Notes: a model not told the origin generated them from the sequence alone. DNA of 64,000 bases from Brachycybe producta (GCA_036925085.1 JAUPFP010000038.1:976001-1040000), one strand, 5' to 3'. Shown: positions 36,350 to 49,735, counted from the first letter of the stretch. Program-made: numbers and translations.

Positions 36350-37291
36350 CAAGGTGTCCACAAAGTCCTTGTGAAGTTGTGCAGTTTCAATTTTCAATAA
36401 CTTCACTCGAACGTGCTGAAGAATTTACCTTATTTGTGAACTGAAGTTATGTGTAGCCTAGGCCCTGTTTCTCAAAAATATAAGTCTTGTAATACAAGTG
36501 AATTATATGGATAACTGTAAAGAACATACGTCACAAACTCACAATTTGTCATTACGAGTTGTTAATTAATAATAACATTGTGAATTATCGATGCATGTCC
36601 TGATTAGGGCTCCGTAGAATTCACTTGTTATTACAAGACTCGTATTTTTTAAGAAACAGGGCACAGGACTTATTAACAGAGCATCGTTTTTCAGCAAGCT
36701 GTTTACGATAGATGACTCAAAAGAGGTAGGTGGTGGTGGGCCAACACGTTGAGCAACACCTCACTCTACAGACTTGTACCAAGCAGATTATTTTATTTTT
36801 TTACTTTGAGGACATGTTAAAAGTTAAACCGTAGTTTACTCGACGAAACCTCACTCTCTAAACGTGATGTGTGATATGCTTATAACACGAAACACAACAG
36901 CAGAACCGTGTTCGAAGAGAACTTTAGAAACGCGTTTTCCCCATTTGTATCCACAAAAAAAATGGTGGACATGTCGAAAGTTAACATTTCTATAATTAAA
37001 TATGCTAAATCTTGAATAAATTTCTTTTCTTTTGTATTTTACAGATTGTTTATATTCTTGCGTCGTCGCCCTTATGACGTCAAAGGAACTGCCAACAAAT
37101 TTGCTATTCTGTCATTTTTATGCAATAACAAAATAATGCAAGAACCCTTTTGAAATTCCTGAAAACATTTGTTATTACCCATCAGACAAATATAACAATT
37201 CTAAATTTTTATTTAATCACTCTGACGTCGCAAGCTTCATGAAAGAGCAATGATAGTCCAGAATTTGCACAAGAACTTTATGAACACCCTG
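36350..37291. mobile_element. Mariner-like non-autonomous element, 942 bp
   Basis: The left end CAAGGTGTCCACAAAGTCC and the inverse right end CAGGGTGTTCATAAAGTTC are mariner-type, with TA at 36348-36349 and 37292-37293. No transposase frame is seen. It is interrupted by 36462-36662. Confidence 0.8.
36462..36662. mobile_element. Nested foldback MITE with GCCCTGTTTCT ends
   Basis: GCCCTGTTTCTCAAAAATA and the mirrored TTTTTTAAGAAACAGGGC form the ends. CTTGTAATACAAGTGAATT pairs with AATTCACTTGTTATTACAAG inside. Confidence 0.85.
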
Positions 37292-38172
37292 TATACATAT
37301 ACACTGTATATACAAGTGTATTACATGCAAGTATAAAAAAAGGGGAAAAGCGAGCCCCACCCACATCGGTGTGTCCATCACGATGCTCCTCATGTTGGTA
37401 TCCCTGAGATCCACCCATGCATCTTCGAAACACACAAAAACGCACGCACGCACAACAGGAGTGTATTTCTCACGCTTGGTATCCTCCATTATCCTACCCC
37501 CCCCCCCCACCACCACCACCTCCACCCTACCCTTGTTCTTTCTTTCTTCGTCCACTAAGTTCTTCCCTGCCTCACTTTTCTTTGTGTGTCTTTCTCAATG
37601 TTGCAAGTTTCTTTTTTTTTACACTTGATTTGACACTGATACAGCTGTTGGCTACACTATGTAGCTCAATACAATTTACGCGGTTTTGTATCTTTTAACT
37701 TCTTTTCTATGTAATAATATAAAAACAAGATGATGACCACATACACAGACATATATAGAGGTCTACATGTAAAACCTCATAGAGAAGAAAAAGCGAAGAA
37801 GATGAAACACAATCTTACTATTATTGTTATTATTATTATTGAGAGCAATACAGAGTGTGTTACAAATCGCAACAAATATCAGTGTGTTTATGAAAAGGAA
37901 AGAAGGAGCCACACAGTGGCACGCACGCACAAGTGGGTAAGGAGAGTGAGGCCTCAGACGCAAAAGCTCGGAGTGCAGAAATATTTGCGCAAAATAACTA
38001 GAATGGCCACTAACTAAGAGGATGCCACTGTTTTATTCTTGCCTTGGATGCAAAATTGAGCTATTTATGGCTCCATAGCCACTGACTGGATAATGCCAAA
38101 TATGCAAATGCAACAACAAAACATTTCAATTATAAAGACAATTATACAAAAAAAAAACTGGATGCTTTGTGT

Positions 38173-38471
38173 CTTAAGATGGTTTATATGAACAGCTAAT
38201 TTTCCAACTCAGCTCTCTTTCAGGAGCAAAATTAAGAGAAAGTAGAAATCATCTCAAAATAAACCTTTTTAAAGTTGGATCCTTTTCAACCACCCCCCCC
38301 CCCCTCCAAAAAAAAAAGTTCATTTTGAAAAATATTAACATGAAAATGCCCTTAAGTGATATGAGCTACCCTTCTAGTTTCTAAAACAGGTTCAAATTGT
38401 CCTTCATTTTATACCTGAAAGGCAAAATAATCAAAAGTTTGAAAGGCGTTTATACTTTAAAATCACGCTTA
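38173..38471. mobile_element. Family A MITE with AACAGCTAATTTTC left end
   Basis: TTAAGATGGTTTATATGAAC, then AATTTTCCAACTC, and a right arm GAGCTACCCTTCTAGTTTC with CTTTAAAATCACG. A C-run followed by an A-run disrupts the centre. Confidence 0.75.
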
Positions 38472-38739
38472 TTGAACAACTTTAAGAAGAAACTGAAGGT
38501 GTTTTTTTCGGCAACAGGTTGAATGCCAAAATGTATTTTTAAGTTTTAAGTAAACATTATACACACTTCCTAAAGTTCTAGTCAATTTACCACCAAATTT
38601 GTTATTTTCAAAATTCTAGTTTGACGTTTTTACTTCTAAAACAAGTTACACATAATGGTCGATATTTTTAACTTTCATTTTCATAAATAAAAATATCAGA
38701 AACTTCTTTTTTTTAAAAAATAAACTTATGAAAGTCTTA

Positions 38740-38761
38740 AAAAAAAAAAAAAAAAAAAAAA
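38740..38761. repeat. Poly(A) run
   Basis: About 22 consecutive A. No retroposon body was recognised next to it. Confidence 0.8.
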
Positions 38762-39077
38762 GAATTCCAACCAATGATGATGAAACTTCGACGTCATTTC
38801 CTTCATAAATGGATATACTTGTATATATGATTTTTTTGTTGGTGGGTTTGGTTGTTGTTCGAAGTTCAGAAAAGTGAAAAAGATTGAAATTGAATACAAG
38901 TTCACATTTCAATAAGAAGATCGAAAAACCTCCTACAGTGAGTGAGATGCAATATCAATAGATATATAGATATAATAGCTTCAAGGCAACCAAGCAATAT
39001 CTGAATATATAAAAAGAAATCCACCTCATTTCACCCCTCCTTCACCATCCCCCAAAATCCCTTAATCGATGTCGAGC

Positions 39078-39350
39078 TTAAAAGCCAAGAGGAATAAGTG
39101 ACAAAACTACTACAACTCTGCTTAATAATTGAATTCAAAGTAAGAAGTTATGAAACCGCCATAGACATCAATGATATAGTTCTACCTTTTAACACGTTTT
39201 ATTATAAAGCAGCAATGAGCAACATTTTGCCATTTATTTCTCTTCTTGTCCACTAAACTCTTAATCATTTCAGTGACAAAATGTGCTTACTTACAGGGTA
39301 ACTCCCCCGGTTTTAATATCAAAATGTAACTTATCTCTCTTGGCTTCTAA
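39078..39350. mobile_element. Second copy of the 25834 MITE, empty site
   Basis: Ends are TTAAAAGCCAAGAGGAATAA and the inverse of CTTATCTCTCTTGGCTTCTAA-type sequence. The shared interior CCATAGACATCAATG then runs straight into TTTTATTATAAAGCAGCAAT. Confidence 0.75.
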
Positions 39351-40838
39351 CTCCCCCCCCCCCCTGTATGTGTACATATGAATGAATGCAACAGGATTAG
39401 AACTTTTTTTTCTAAGGTTCAATTCTGGGTATCAAGAAGATCCATTTACCGTGAATATCCCCACAAAAAGAAGGTAGAAAACAGACAAGACAACATGAAA
39501 GAGCACACACACACACATGTAAGTTGCATACAGAGAAATGAAAAAAAAAAAAAGACAGACAGAAAATTCACTTGAAACATGAATTTAGAATAGGATCTAT
39601 TTCGCGCAACAACGAACACACACAGACAGACAGAGAATGTAAGTCCACCATAGACATGCTTCTTTCTCTATCTCTTCTAGAAATCTTGAAAGAAAAAAAA
39701 AAGACTCAAAAGTGCAATTCCTATAAACATTATTCACGTTTTTCTTCTTCTTGTTTTTCGTGAAATACATGTATGAGTTTGTTGTATATTCTTCTAAAGA
39801 TTAATCCAAAACCACCACCATCTTCTTACATCTTATAAGAATATATAAGGGACATTATTATTAAAGGGGTTTTATTTGTAAGCTTATATAGAAAACTAAT
39901 ATATCTAAATGCCATTCAAATGGAAGAAGAAGAAGAAGACGGAAAGAGCAACAAAGTTCTTCTTATTTCTGTACTTTTTACTTGAATAAACTTAAGTGAT
40001 TGTCATTTTTTGTAAACGTATTTTTTTAAATATGGAATTTGTGTTTGCAAAAAAAAAAAAAAATGATTGAAAATTTGAAACAGAAAACAAATAATGGATT
40101 TTTAGTATTTTTTAAGATAAATTTTTAAGTTGAAATTGAAAATGAGTGATTTTTTTCTTTCTATTATTAAATGTAAATATGGTTTATGTTTAATGTTTTT
40201 AATAATTTTTAGAATTCTTGACTATATTAAAGTAAGTATTGATTTCTTTTTTTAAAAAAATTTTCAAATGATACCAGAATAAATTCAATTAAAATACCAT
40301 AATTATGTAAAATCATTAATTTGACAAAATTATTTAGTTTAAATTGTTTTTTTTTTTCTGAAATTATTTGAGACTTTTTTTTTAAAAAAAAAAAGAAATT
40401 TTTACTTTGATTACTTTAATTATATTTTTTAATTGACGAATTATAAAAATTATTAAAAATATTTTCTAACTAATTAATTTTAATCATTTTTATTATTTAA
40501 CAAAATGAAGAAGAAAAAAACAATGAACAATTGCAAGATAAGAAAACAATAAAAGTTTAGCAGTTAATAATAATCAGCATTTCAACAAGAAAAGAATAAC
40601 TTTGAATTGTTCAAATAAAACGTTTTTGTTTGAAGTAGTGTAAAGTATTACATACTGTACATGAATATGTATTAGGTTCATTAATTAGTACGTAATTATT
40701 CAACAGAAATGTTCAAATGAGACATTGATATTTGTTTTCCAGTACTGTTTCTCTTTATTGCCGCTAGGTCGCGCAAATAACAGAATACATGTGAATCGAG
40801 AGACATTATTACATTGCGGGCAATGTTTTCAAAATCAA

Positions 40839-41110
40839 TTAAGATGAATGATTTCTATAAACATCTGATTTTCAAACTCCGATTATTCAGTCTGTTCAGA
40901 AGTGCAAAGTTAAAAGAAACTAGAAGGGTAGCCTCAACCACGGTATTTTCAATGTTGATTTCTTTCAAAACTTGAATCATGAGTTTGAAACTCACATAAA
41001 AAGCTTATTTTTAAATTATAATAATTTAAATTATAATGTTTCTACATTTTGTACCTGAACGACAGAATAACCAAAGTTTGAGAGGAATTTCTACTTCAAA
41101 AACACCTTAA
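40839..41110. mobile_element. Family A MITE
   Basis: TTAAGATGAATGATTTC, then AACTCCGATTATTCAG, GAAACTAGAAGGGTAGC, and a right end AACCAAAGTTTGAGAGG before AACACCTTAA. The right arm lacks the usual CTTCTAGTTTC block. Confidence 0.7.
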
Positions 41111-41949
41111 TAGAAATATACAAAACAAAATTAGGAAATCAACAACAACAAAGAAAAGTGATAAAAAAAAGGAAGCGATTTTTGTGTGTGAAATTAAAAA
41201 AGAAAACGTGATTCTGATGAAAATGGGTTTTAAGTTTTTTCTGCTCTGATGCAGTTGTCAGGCTTTCATCACTCAACTATTATTATATATAGGAATAGAA
41301 TTCAAAGAGAACTAAAAAAAAATCTCATTCAATAATAACTTCAGCATGCTCAGATTAGAAGGAGAAAAACAAAAATGGCGCTCAAAAGAGAAAACACCAA
41401 GATTATACAGTGAATAGAAATTGGCTCTTTGAGTAGAATATGGTTGGCCATCTCTCTTTATAAATAGAAAAAGAAGACTCAAGTGGTTGCTTTCGAATAG
41501 AAAACAACAAACTCCAAGATATCATTCACACACATTTAGAAGCAACACTTCTTCTCCAACCTATAAAGCCCCTTCTAGTCCCTTAACACCACCCTTATAA
41601 CTCCCCCCCCCCCTTATTTTTAAACACAACATTTGGCGTTGGTTTGTTTGTTTGTTGGCATGGAATTCGTAAAACACATTTGAAAGATCAATCGCCAAGT
41701 AACCAGATTGTAAAATGAAAAGAAAAAAAACATACGAAAGAAACCCAGCATTACTAGGCCTAAATGAAAAATAACCACAGTTCTCTCTCTCTCTCTCTCT
41801 CCCCCTAAACAAATTGGACCATTTGACACAAAAAAGTGAAAACAAATTTTTTTTTTTAATAATCTGTACTCAAAAATGATGATTCGTTTTTAAAACCATC
41901 AGAAATAAATATCGTTTTTAAACAATAGAATTTTAGAATTTATTTCTTA

Positions 41950-42035
41950 TGGTTTAATTAATCGGTTTAAAATGAACAGCAGCTGATTGCTGATTTACGA
42001 ACTCAGCTTGCGGTTTTTTTCTTTCAGAACAGCAA
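41950..42035. mobile_element. Family A MITE left-end fragment
   Basis: AAATGAACAGCAGCTGATTGC and ACGAACTCAGCTTG, then a TTTCTTTCAGAAC block, resemble the AACAGCTGATTTTC variant of the family A left arm. Confidence 0.4.
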
Positions 42036-42297
42036 CACTGAAGGCCTTGGCTAGGAACTCAAGAAATGATAGTTTTTTCTTCCAAAAACTGCTGTTTCAG
42101 AGTGGAAAATCTGAGTACTCGGAAATATAACAGGAAATCCAGGGAAATGTAACACTGCAGCGGTCAGGGTGACCATGTGCAGACAGCAACACAGGGATTT
42201 ACAAAATTGCTTTTGTTTTCATTTATGTTTTTGGAATATTTTTTAAGAGTTCTCTTCATTGAGCTCTAAGCAAGGCCTTAACGAGAATTTAAAATGT

Positions 42298-42723
42298 TTT
42301 AAGCCTCGTGTTTTCATGATGATAGTTTTCACGATAGTTGCTGTCATGAGAGCAGCAACTATCGCGAGAACTATCATCGCGAAGACCACATGATAGTCAC
42401 TATCACACTGTTGCGATAGCACTATCACACTATCTCGTTTTGACTAGATAGTTGATAGTACTGCAGTCGCAATAGTAATAGTTGTTGTGTGACCGGCGCT
42501 TGTAGGGAAATATCCATATTGTAGGGAAATTTGACTTCTGGAGGGAGAGGCAACACTGTTGTTGACTAAATCTGTGAAGTAGACGTCACACTGTCATGTG
42601 ACAGAACCATCACTGTTACTTCAAGAAATGTAGACAGTTCCTATCGCGAGAGTGAACTATCGCAACTTTCACAACAGCTAGCTACTCTCATGAAAGAACT
42701 ATCCGCGTGAAAACGAGGCTTTA
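42298..42723. mobile_element. Foldback MITE with AAGCCTCGTTTTCA ends
   Basis: TTTAAGCCTCGTGTTTTCATG and the mirrored TGAAAACGAGGCTTTA are the ends. Many GATAGTT/AACTATC motifs alternate in both orientations inside, including TCGCGAGAACTATCATCGCG. Confidence 0.8.
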
Positions 42724-42879
42724 CTAATCATTTGACAAGGTTGCCCTCCGATTTTTATTTCCGAAATTCCCTCACATCTTCCAAATTGAATGTTAACCTT
42801 TTTTTTTATTACTCGCTTTTATTTCAACTTCATAATTTGTTTGTTTTGTTTTTTTGTTCATTCACTTTTTGAAATATTT

Positions 42880-42925
42880 GAAAATAATTGACATTGCACG
42901 GGGATTTGAACTCACGACCAAGCTT
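42880..42925 (-). mobile_element. Fragment of the same tRNA-derived SINE
   Basis: GAAAATAATTGACATTGCAC, then GGGGATTTGAACTCACGACC, matches the B-box side of 33380-33459. The A box half is absent. Confidence 0.55.
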
Positions 42926-43406
42926 TTTTTTATAAAAGAGAGTAGGCCTGTCATTTATGTTTAATTTTTCTTGTTTTTCACAATGGACGACTACTATGAG
43001 CATTCTATATGTTCAATTTCACTAATTAACTATTGATCTTGACAAAACATTTTATCTAAAAGTATAAGAGCGAAAAACAAGTTACGGAGAGAATTTTGCT
43101 GCCCTTTCCGTAAGCAATGCATTTTTGTACTTAGTATGTTTTAGAAATGAGCGCCTCTCTCATTTTGTTACTTTTTAGAACATTGAATTTTTTTAAATCA
43201 AGTTTTAAGCGGTTTTTTTTTTTTTGAATCACTGCAATTGAAATTTTAGGGGAAAAAAATTCCCTGACTTTTCCAGCTTTAATATTTTTGTTGTTGCAAA
43301 ATTCCCTTACTTATTCCCAATACTCTTGAAAATTTTCTAATTTTCAGACATTTCTAGGGTTGATATTCAACTCAGCTTAAAAATAATATTTACTAATAAA
43401 ATTATT

Positions 43407-43520
43407 TAAAGTTGGGCTACACTTCTAGTTTTTAAAACACTTTCAATGTTGCGTTCCAAAAGATAGTTAAGAATAACCAGAATTCTAGGGGGGCGTTTTG
43501 ACATCAAAGTTAACTAACTG
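43407..43520. mobile_element. Family A MITE right-arm fragment
   Basis: GGGCTACACTTCTAGTTTTT, AAAACACTTTCAATG and AAGAATAACCAGAATTC, with no left arm. Confidence 0.55.
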
Positions 43521-44466
43521 CAATAATAACTCTTAAAAACCACATTTTCAACTTCGAGACAAAATGCAACTTCTTCAAGATGTTTCTCTTTCTTTGGAAC
43601 GTTTTCTATCCCTCCTCTTCATCATCATCATCATCATTCAAACCGAAACCAATACTGTTGCCATCATTTAGGGGGAAAGGAGGAAGAAAAAGAGGCAATG
43701 AACACAACATTCACCCACATTTTAGCCCCCCCCCCTTACCCTCATCCCAACCCCCCCCCCCCCCCACACACACACACACTTCATTCCCTCCATCAAACTG
43801 AAATGATACAAAATCAACATTTATCCAAAGCAACAAACTATTTTTGATATTTGGATTATTTGCAAAATGTTTTTATTTCTCACGCTAAAAGATTCCAAAG
43901 GGACTTTTTTTTCTCCCACTATAGGCTCAAGGATTAGAAAAGAATCACAGATCTCGTCCAATTTCCATCCCCATTTATCCCCATCTCCGCCCCAAAGTAT
44001 CCCTATCTTTTTACACAGACACACACACATTCACTCAGTCAAAATATATACTGTGTAAATACACGCAGACAGAAGAAATACAAAAAAAAAACGTAATCTG
44101 CTTTAATATTGAGTGAGTCCATCAAACTCCAGACATTATACAAAAATAATAATAATAATCCACCAAAATAAGCAGAAATATTTTAAAAACTCAACACCAA
44201 ACAATTATTCTCATCTTTTTTTCCAAAAAAAAAAACGAGAAAAATTATTTACTGTTTTTTGAAAAAAAGTTTAAAATTCTCAAACCCAAATAATTCAAGA
44301 AGTAAACTTCGCACTTGAACACTTCGAACAGGGTTCCAACAACAAACAAAACCTAATCACTGGTAGATTCATTAAAACAATGGTTTTAAATTTTGTGGAA
44401 CCCGGGTTTTTAAAAAAAAAAACCACACCACCACAACCTGCATTTGAAATTATATTAATTATATTA

Positions 44467-44864
44467 TCCCATCCAAGAACCCCATGATATTAAATTGGAG
44501 AGGGGGAAAAAGGTTGGAAAGTGTAGAAGGGGGAGACGTGAGAGAGAAACGTGGAGGGGCAAAAAGTGGGAGGGGGTGACTGAAATTGAAATGAAAGGAT
44601 TAAAAAAAGGAACAAACGACGCACATGCGCACACCAGAGAAAATGAAAAACTCATTTTCTCTTTTAAATATAAAACGGGGAGGGGATAATAGTAGCAAAA
44701 TTAAACTACAGTTTATCACAGGCAATTGTGCCCAGCATTAGAATTTCTTTTGCTCAGCCCTTTTATGAACGTCATCAATTTCTAATCGGGTTTGTTACTT
44801 GGTTTGACGTCATAAAAGGGCTGTGAATTTTGCTCTCGTCATTTATGACAGGTTACCCCACTAG
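44467..44864. mobile_element. Repeat pair member 2
   Basis: It matches 17412-17830 from TCCCATCCAAGAACCCC to GGTTACCCCACTAG. The foldback insert is cut short after CATAAAAGGG, so the right arm present in member 1 is absent here. Confidence 0.85.
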
Positions 44865-45250
44865 TAATTAAATATAACATTGCAAACTATTTCAATCAGT
44901 TTCCTTTCGTTACACATTACAAAAAATATGAAATATCGTCGATAATTTATAGTGCCGAACTGGCAGGGTAGCAGGTTAGTTGCCAGAAAAAGCATCAGAA
45001 GTCCGGTGAAAGTACCTTTGACTTGAAAGACTTTTGGGTCCCCCCCCCAAAAAAAAACCCAGTGTGTTGGGTTTTTGAAAACCCAGGATTTTTGCCAACC
45101 CTGCTGTTTAGAGGGTTCAAGTTGAAGTTCACTTCCTAAGTAACTAAAGTTTTCATCCTAAATTTTCTAATTACTGAAAATGCACTCACCGGACACTAAA
45201 AATTTAAGATTATATAGAAAACAAGGGTATTCTTTTTAATTAGAAACTGT

Positions 45251-46215
45251 TAAGAGTCGCTTCAAATGGAACACTTTTGTGTCGCCACAAAATAGCCTGA
45301 CATAGCGGCTTGTCTCATATGTTTCACCACTGAAAATAATGGAACGCTGTCAATGCATCCCACTGGTATGAGCTACAGCTACTCTTCCCACAGGAGTGAG
45401 CCCCCCCCCCCAACCTTTCGGGAGTCCCGGCATGTAAATCGGGTCTTGGGAGGAACGATCCAATAGGTCGCCCACCTACGGTTTGTGGTTGAACTCGAAC
45501 ACTCATCGCAACTGTGGAGCAACTCCAATAGTAAATCAATGGGGGTGAGACTAAAACACGGAAACTCATGGAAACGCGCGGAAAAATAAATTTTAGGCTA
45601 CTATAAGCGTTACAAGACACGGAAAATACATGCAGACACATTGGAAAGCACGGAAAACACAAACACACGGAAAACGCTTACAAATTACACAGGGAAAACA
45701 CAAACAAACGGAAAAGCGCGGAAAACACAAACAAACGCACGGAATACACTTACAAACACACGGAAAAGCGCGGAAAACACAAACAAACGCACGGAATACA
45801 CTTACAAACACACGGAAAACGCTTACAAACACACGGAAAAGCGTGGAAAACACTTACAAACACACGTAAAACACAAACACAACATGTGTTTTCCGTGTAA
45901 GTTTGTAAGTGATTTCCGCACTTTTCCGTGTGTTCATAAGTGTTTTCCGCGCGTTTCCGTGGGTTTGTAAGTGTTTTCCGTGGGTTTGTGTTTTCCGCGC
46001 TTTTCCGTGGGTTTGTAAGTGTTTTCCGCGCTTTTCAGTGCTTTCCTATGTGTCTACACGTATTTTCCGTGCCTAGTAAAAACTTATAGTAGCCTAATAT
46101 TTATTTTTCCGCGGGTTTCCGTCAGTTTCCGTGTTTTAGTCTGACCCATCAATGGCCAGCTAATAACGACTACGTTATGTGGCGACACAAAGTGGTCCGT
46201 GTGAAATGGGTCTTA
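45251..46215. mobile_element. Inverted-repeat DNA element (GTGTCGCCACA family) hosting another element
   Basis: The left end is TAAGAGTCGCTTCAAATGG, then ACTTTTGTGTCGCCACA. The right end inverted is TAAGACCCATTTCACACGG, then CCACTTTGTGTCGCCACA. A second copy at 50190-50486 has the same ends, which defines the family. It is interrupted by the 605 bp element at 45543-46147. No open transposase frame is seen. Confidence 0.8.
45543..46147. mobile_element. 605 bp foldback element with satellite arms and perfect 8 bp TSD
   Basis: Termini are GGGTGAGACTAAAACACGG and the inverse of GGGTCAGACTAAAACACGG. The target duplication ATCAATGG is exact at 45535-45542 and 46148-46155. The left arm holds degenerate tandem units built on ACACGGAAAA, AAGCGCGGAAAAC and ACAAACAAACGCAC. 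A 52 bp unit is repeated twice at about 45710-45813. The right arm carries the same motifs inverted. Eight-base duplications suit hAT-like insertion. Open frames through the arms are only the repeat read in phase. Confidence 0.9.
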
Positions 46216-46361
46216 GGCTCCAAGCTAAGGGTACAAAACATTCTTGTAAACAAAACAAAAATCAGCATAAAAAGAAAATGCTGAATAGCTAAAAAAAATT
46301 TGTACAAAAAGATAACAAAAACTATTAGCGAAACGCAAAAAGTTCCACTTACAAGACAATT

Positions 46362-46377
46362 GCCGCCATCTAGTGAG
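46362..46377 (-). promoter_or_regulatory. YY1/CTCF-like motif upstream of GOT1
   Basis: Read on the minus strand, the site is CTCACTAGATGGCGGC. It contains the YY1 core AGATGGCGGC and also fits the CTCF core CACNAGRKGGCR. It lies about 130 nt upstream of the GOT1 start codon, where a promoter-proximal YY1 site would be expected. No TATA box is evident. This is a motif match only. Confidence 0.35.
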
Positions 46378-46505
46378 TGACATCTACACAAATGTGTTAT
46401 CAAAGGCAATTCAAGGACAGATAATAAAAAATTGACCAGGAAGTAGATTTCTTTCTCAAGTATTATACGTGTTATTATACACCGAAGAGAAAGGAGTTGT
46501 TAAAA

Positions 46506-48307
<1,802 letters not shown>

Positions 48308-48308
48308 T

Positions 48309-48482
48309 AATAAAATCAAACGTAGAAGAAAAGAAATTGTTTTTTGGACCAAATAATTAACATGTTTAGCAATTAACATTTTTGGCGCCAGTCGTCGCCA
48401 CCTCGAAATGTATGAAATTGATTTAATTTATGATTTTTACTAGTGAAAAATTACTATTTTTTGTGATTATGAAACGAATAAA
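48309..48482 (+). terminator. Candidate poly(A) signals of GOT1
   Basis: AATAAA occurs at 48309-48314, 22 nt after the GOT1 stop, and again at 48477-48482. Either could direct 3' end cleavage. The first would leave a very short 3' UTR. Known: AATAAA is the metazoan hexamer. Inferred: which one is used. Confidence 0.5.
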
Positions 48483-49051
48483 TTGTCTTTTGGATGAAAT
48501 TAATAAACATTATGTTGCAAATGACTTAAAATTTATGATTTTTAACGCTAAATTCACTTAGAAAAACAGAAGAACGGAAGAAGACAATGACGATTACAAA
48601 ATTAAATAAACCACCCGGAAATGTCGTCATAAAAGCTCAACGAGCTACTCCAGCGCCACCACAGTGGCACAATACTATATAGCTCTAAAAATCTAGACGA
48701 ACGAACACAAACAAGTCTACACATCTGCCCAAACAATGGCGGCAGTCAAATTAAATGCGCAGATCAAGTAAAAGAATGACATATGTTGCGCAACAAAATC
48801 CAATAGGAATATGTTGCCAGATTCCAACAAAATAAATCCTCAACTTTTATTTAAAACGTATATAAATAATTATTAATCAGAAAATTAGAAATAAATAGTA
48901 AATTGCAATCCGTTTAAGTCTAATAAACTTAATAATGAATTGATTAGACAATAAATATGCGACTAAACTACGTAATGTGTTATTTCGAAAATGTCGAATA
49001 AACTGAAAGTCATTATCTGGCAACATAAATTACACTTCCTCTATTAAATTC

Positions 49052-49059
49052 GCCATTTT
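49052..49059 (+). promoter_or_regulatory. YY1-like site upstream of SNRPG
   Basis: GCCATTTT lies about 103 nt before the SNRPG start and matches the YY1 core GCCATNTT. A second similar site, AATGGCGGCAG, is at 48733-48743. Motif resemblance only; the transcription start is not known. Confidence 0.3.
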
Positions 49060-49161
49060 TCGCATTGAAAACGCAGAGAAAACGTTTTTTTTTTCACGTT
49101 TGAATCTCTTGTGTTTTTTAGTAAACTCTCTTCGTGTTTTAGTAACTTATAAAACGATAAA

Positions 49162-49633
49162 ATGAGTAAAGCACATCCTCCGGAGCTAAAGAAGTAAGTA
49201 TACTGTAGAGAATAAGTTCTATTTTTCATGTGTTTTAACTTTTTATGTTTCTTTTGTCTGTTTTAAGGTACATGGACAAGAAGCTAAACCGTAAACATAA
49301 AATTAAACAAAACGTACTCACCCAGCAGTCGATTGACGAAATTATGAAATGTGATCTCTTTTGCAGTGAAATTGAACGGTGGCCGACAAGTGACTGGAAT
49401 CTTACGAGGTTTCGATCCTTTCATGAATCTGGTGGTCGATGAAGCGCTCGAAGAAACGAAGAACGGTGACAAACACAACATCGGAATGGTCGTAAGTGTA
49501 GTTAAACGGGATAAAAGGAGACGTCCACATTCGGTTCCTTTCTCAACTGTATTTTAACGAAACGCTTTTTACCTCCATATAGGTGATCAGAGGGAATAGC
49601 ATTGTTCTTCTCGAAGCATTAGACAGGATATGA
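49162..49633 (+). CDS. SNRPG: Small nuclear ribonucleoprotein G (SmG), 4 exons, 76 aa
   Basis: SmG is one of the seven Sm proteins that form the heptameric ring on U1, U2, U4 and U5 snRNAs. Coding exons are 49162-49193 (32 nt), 49268-49290 (23 nt microexon), 49367-49491 and 49583-49633. All introns are GT-AG, and the sum is 231 nt for 76 residues, the same length as human SmG. The protein starts [17 protein letters not shown]. The Sm1 motif runs from [14 protein letters not shown] through [11 protein letters not shown], and Sm2 is [17 protein letters not shown]. The insert between them is the usual short acidic loop. Only the spliced reading restores the family sequence, so the microexon is needed. 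A GCCATTTT site lies about 100 nt upstream, and two AATAAA hexamers follow the stop. GOT1 is upstream on the same strand; the demethylase gene converges from the right. Confidence 0.97.
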
Positions 49634-49735
49634 AAAGAAACGATTCTTCTTTCTCCTTGCAGTCTCCCATCATTAACCGTCTTTCATATTTCATTGATTT
49701 CGTTCACCATTTTCTTTCTTGTATGTTTTCAATGC

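Larger units (their letters stand above)
37294..41949. other. Intergenic
   Basis: 37294-38172, 38472-39077, 39351-40838 and 41111-41949 hold C-runs (37498, 39351), (TTA)n at 37820, (CA)n at 39508 and very AT-rich DNA at 40000-40500. No exon recognised. Confidence 0.6.
42724..45250. other. Intergenic
   Basis: 42926-43406 and 43521-44466 have (ATC)n at 43619-43637 and C- then CA-rich tracts at 43730-43780. 45050-45108 has GTTGGGTTTTTGAAAACCC and GCCAACCCTG, perhaps a hAT-like end. No gene seen. Confidence 0.5.

Noticed and set aside
45593-45970. Cys- and Thr/Lys-rich open frames (66-109 codons) on both strands
   Set aside because: They are the CACGGAAAA satellite of the foldback arms read in phase, with no start context or family.
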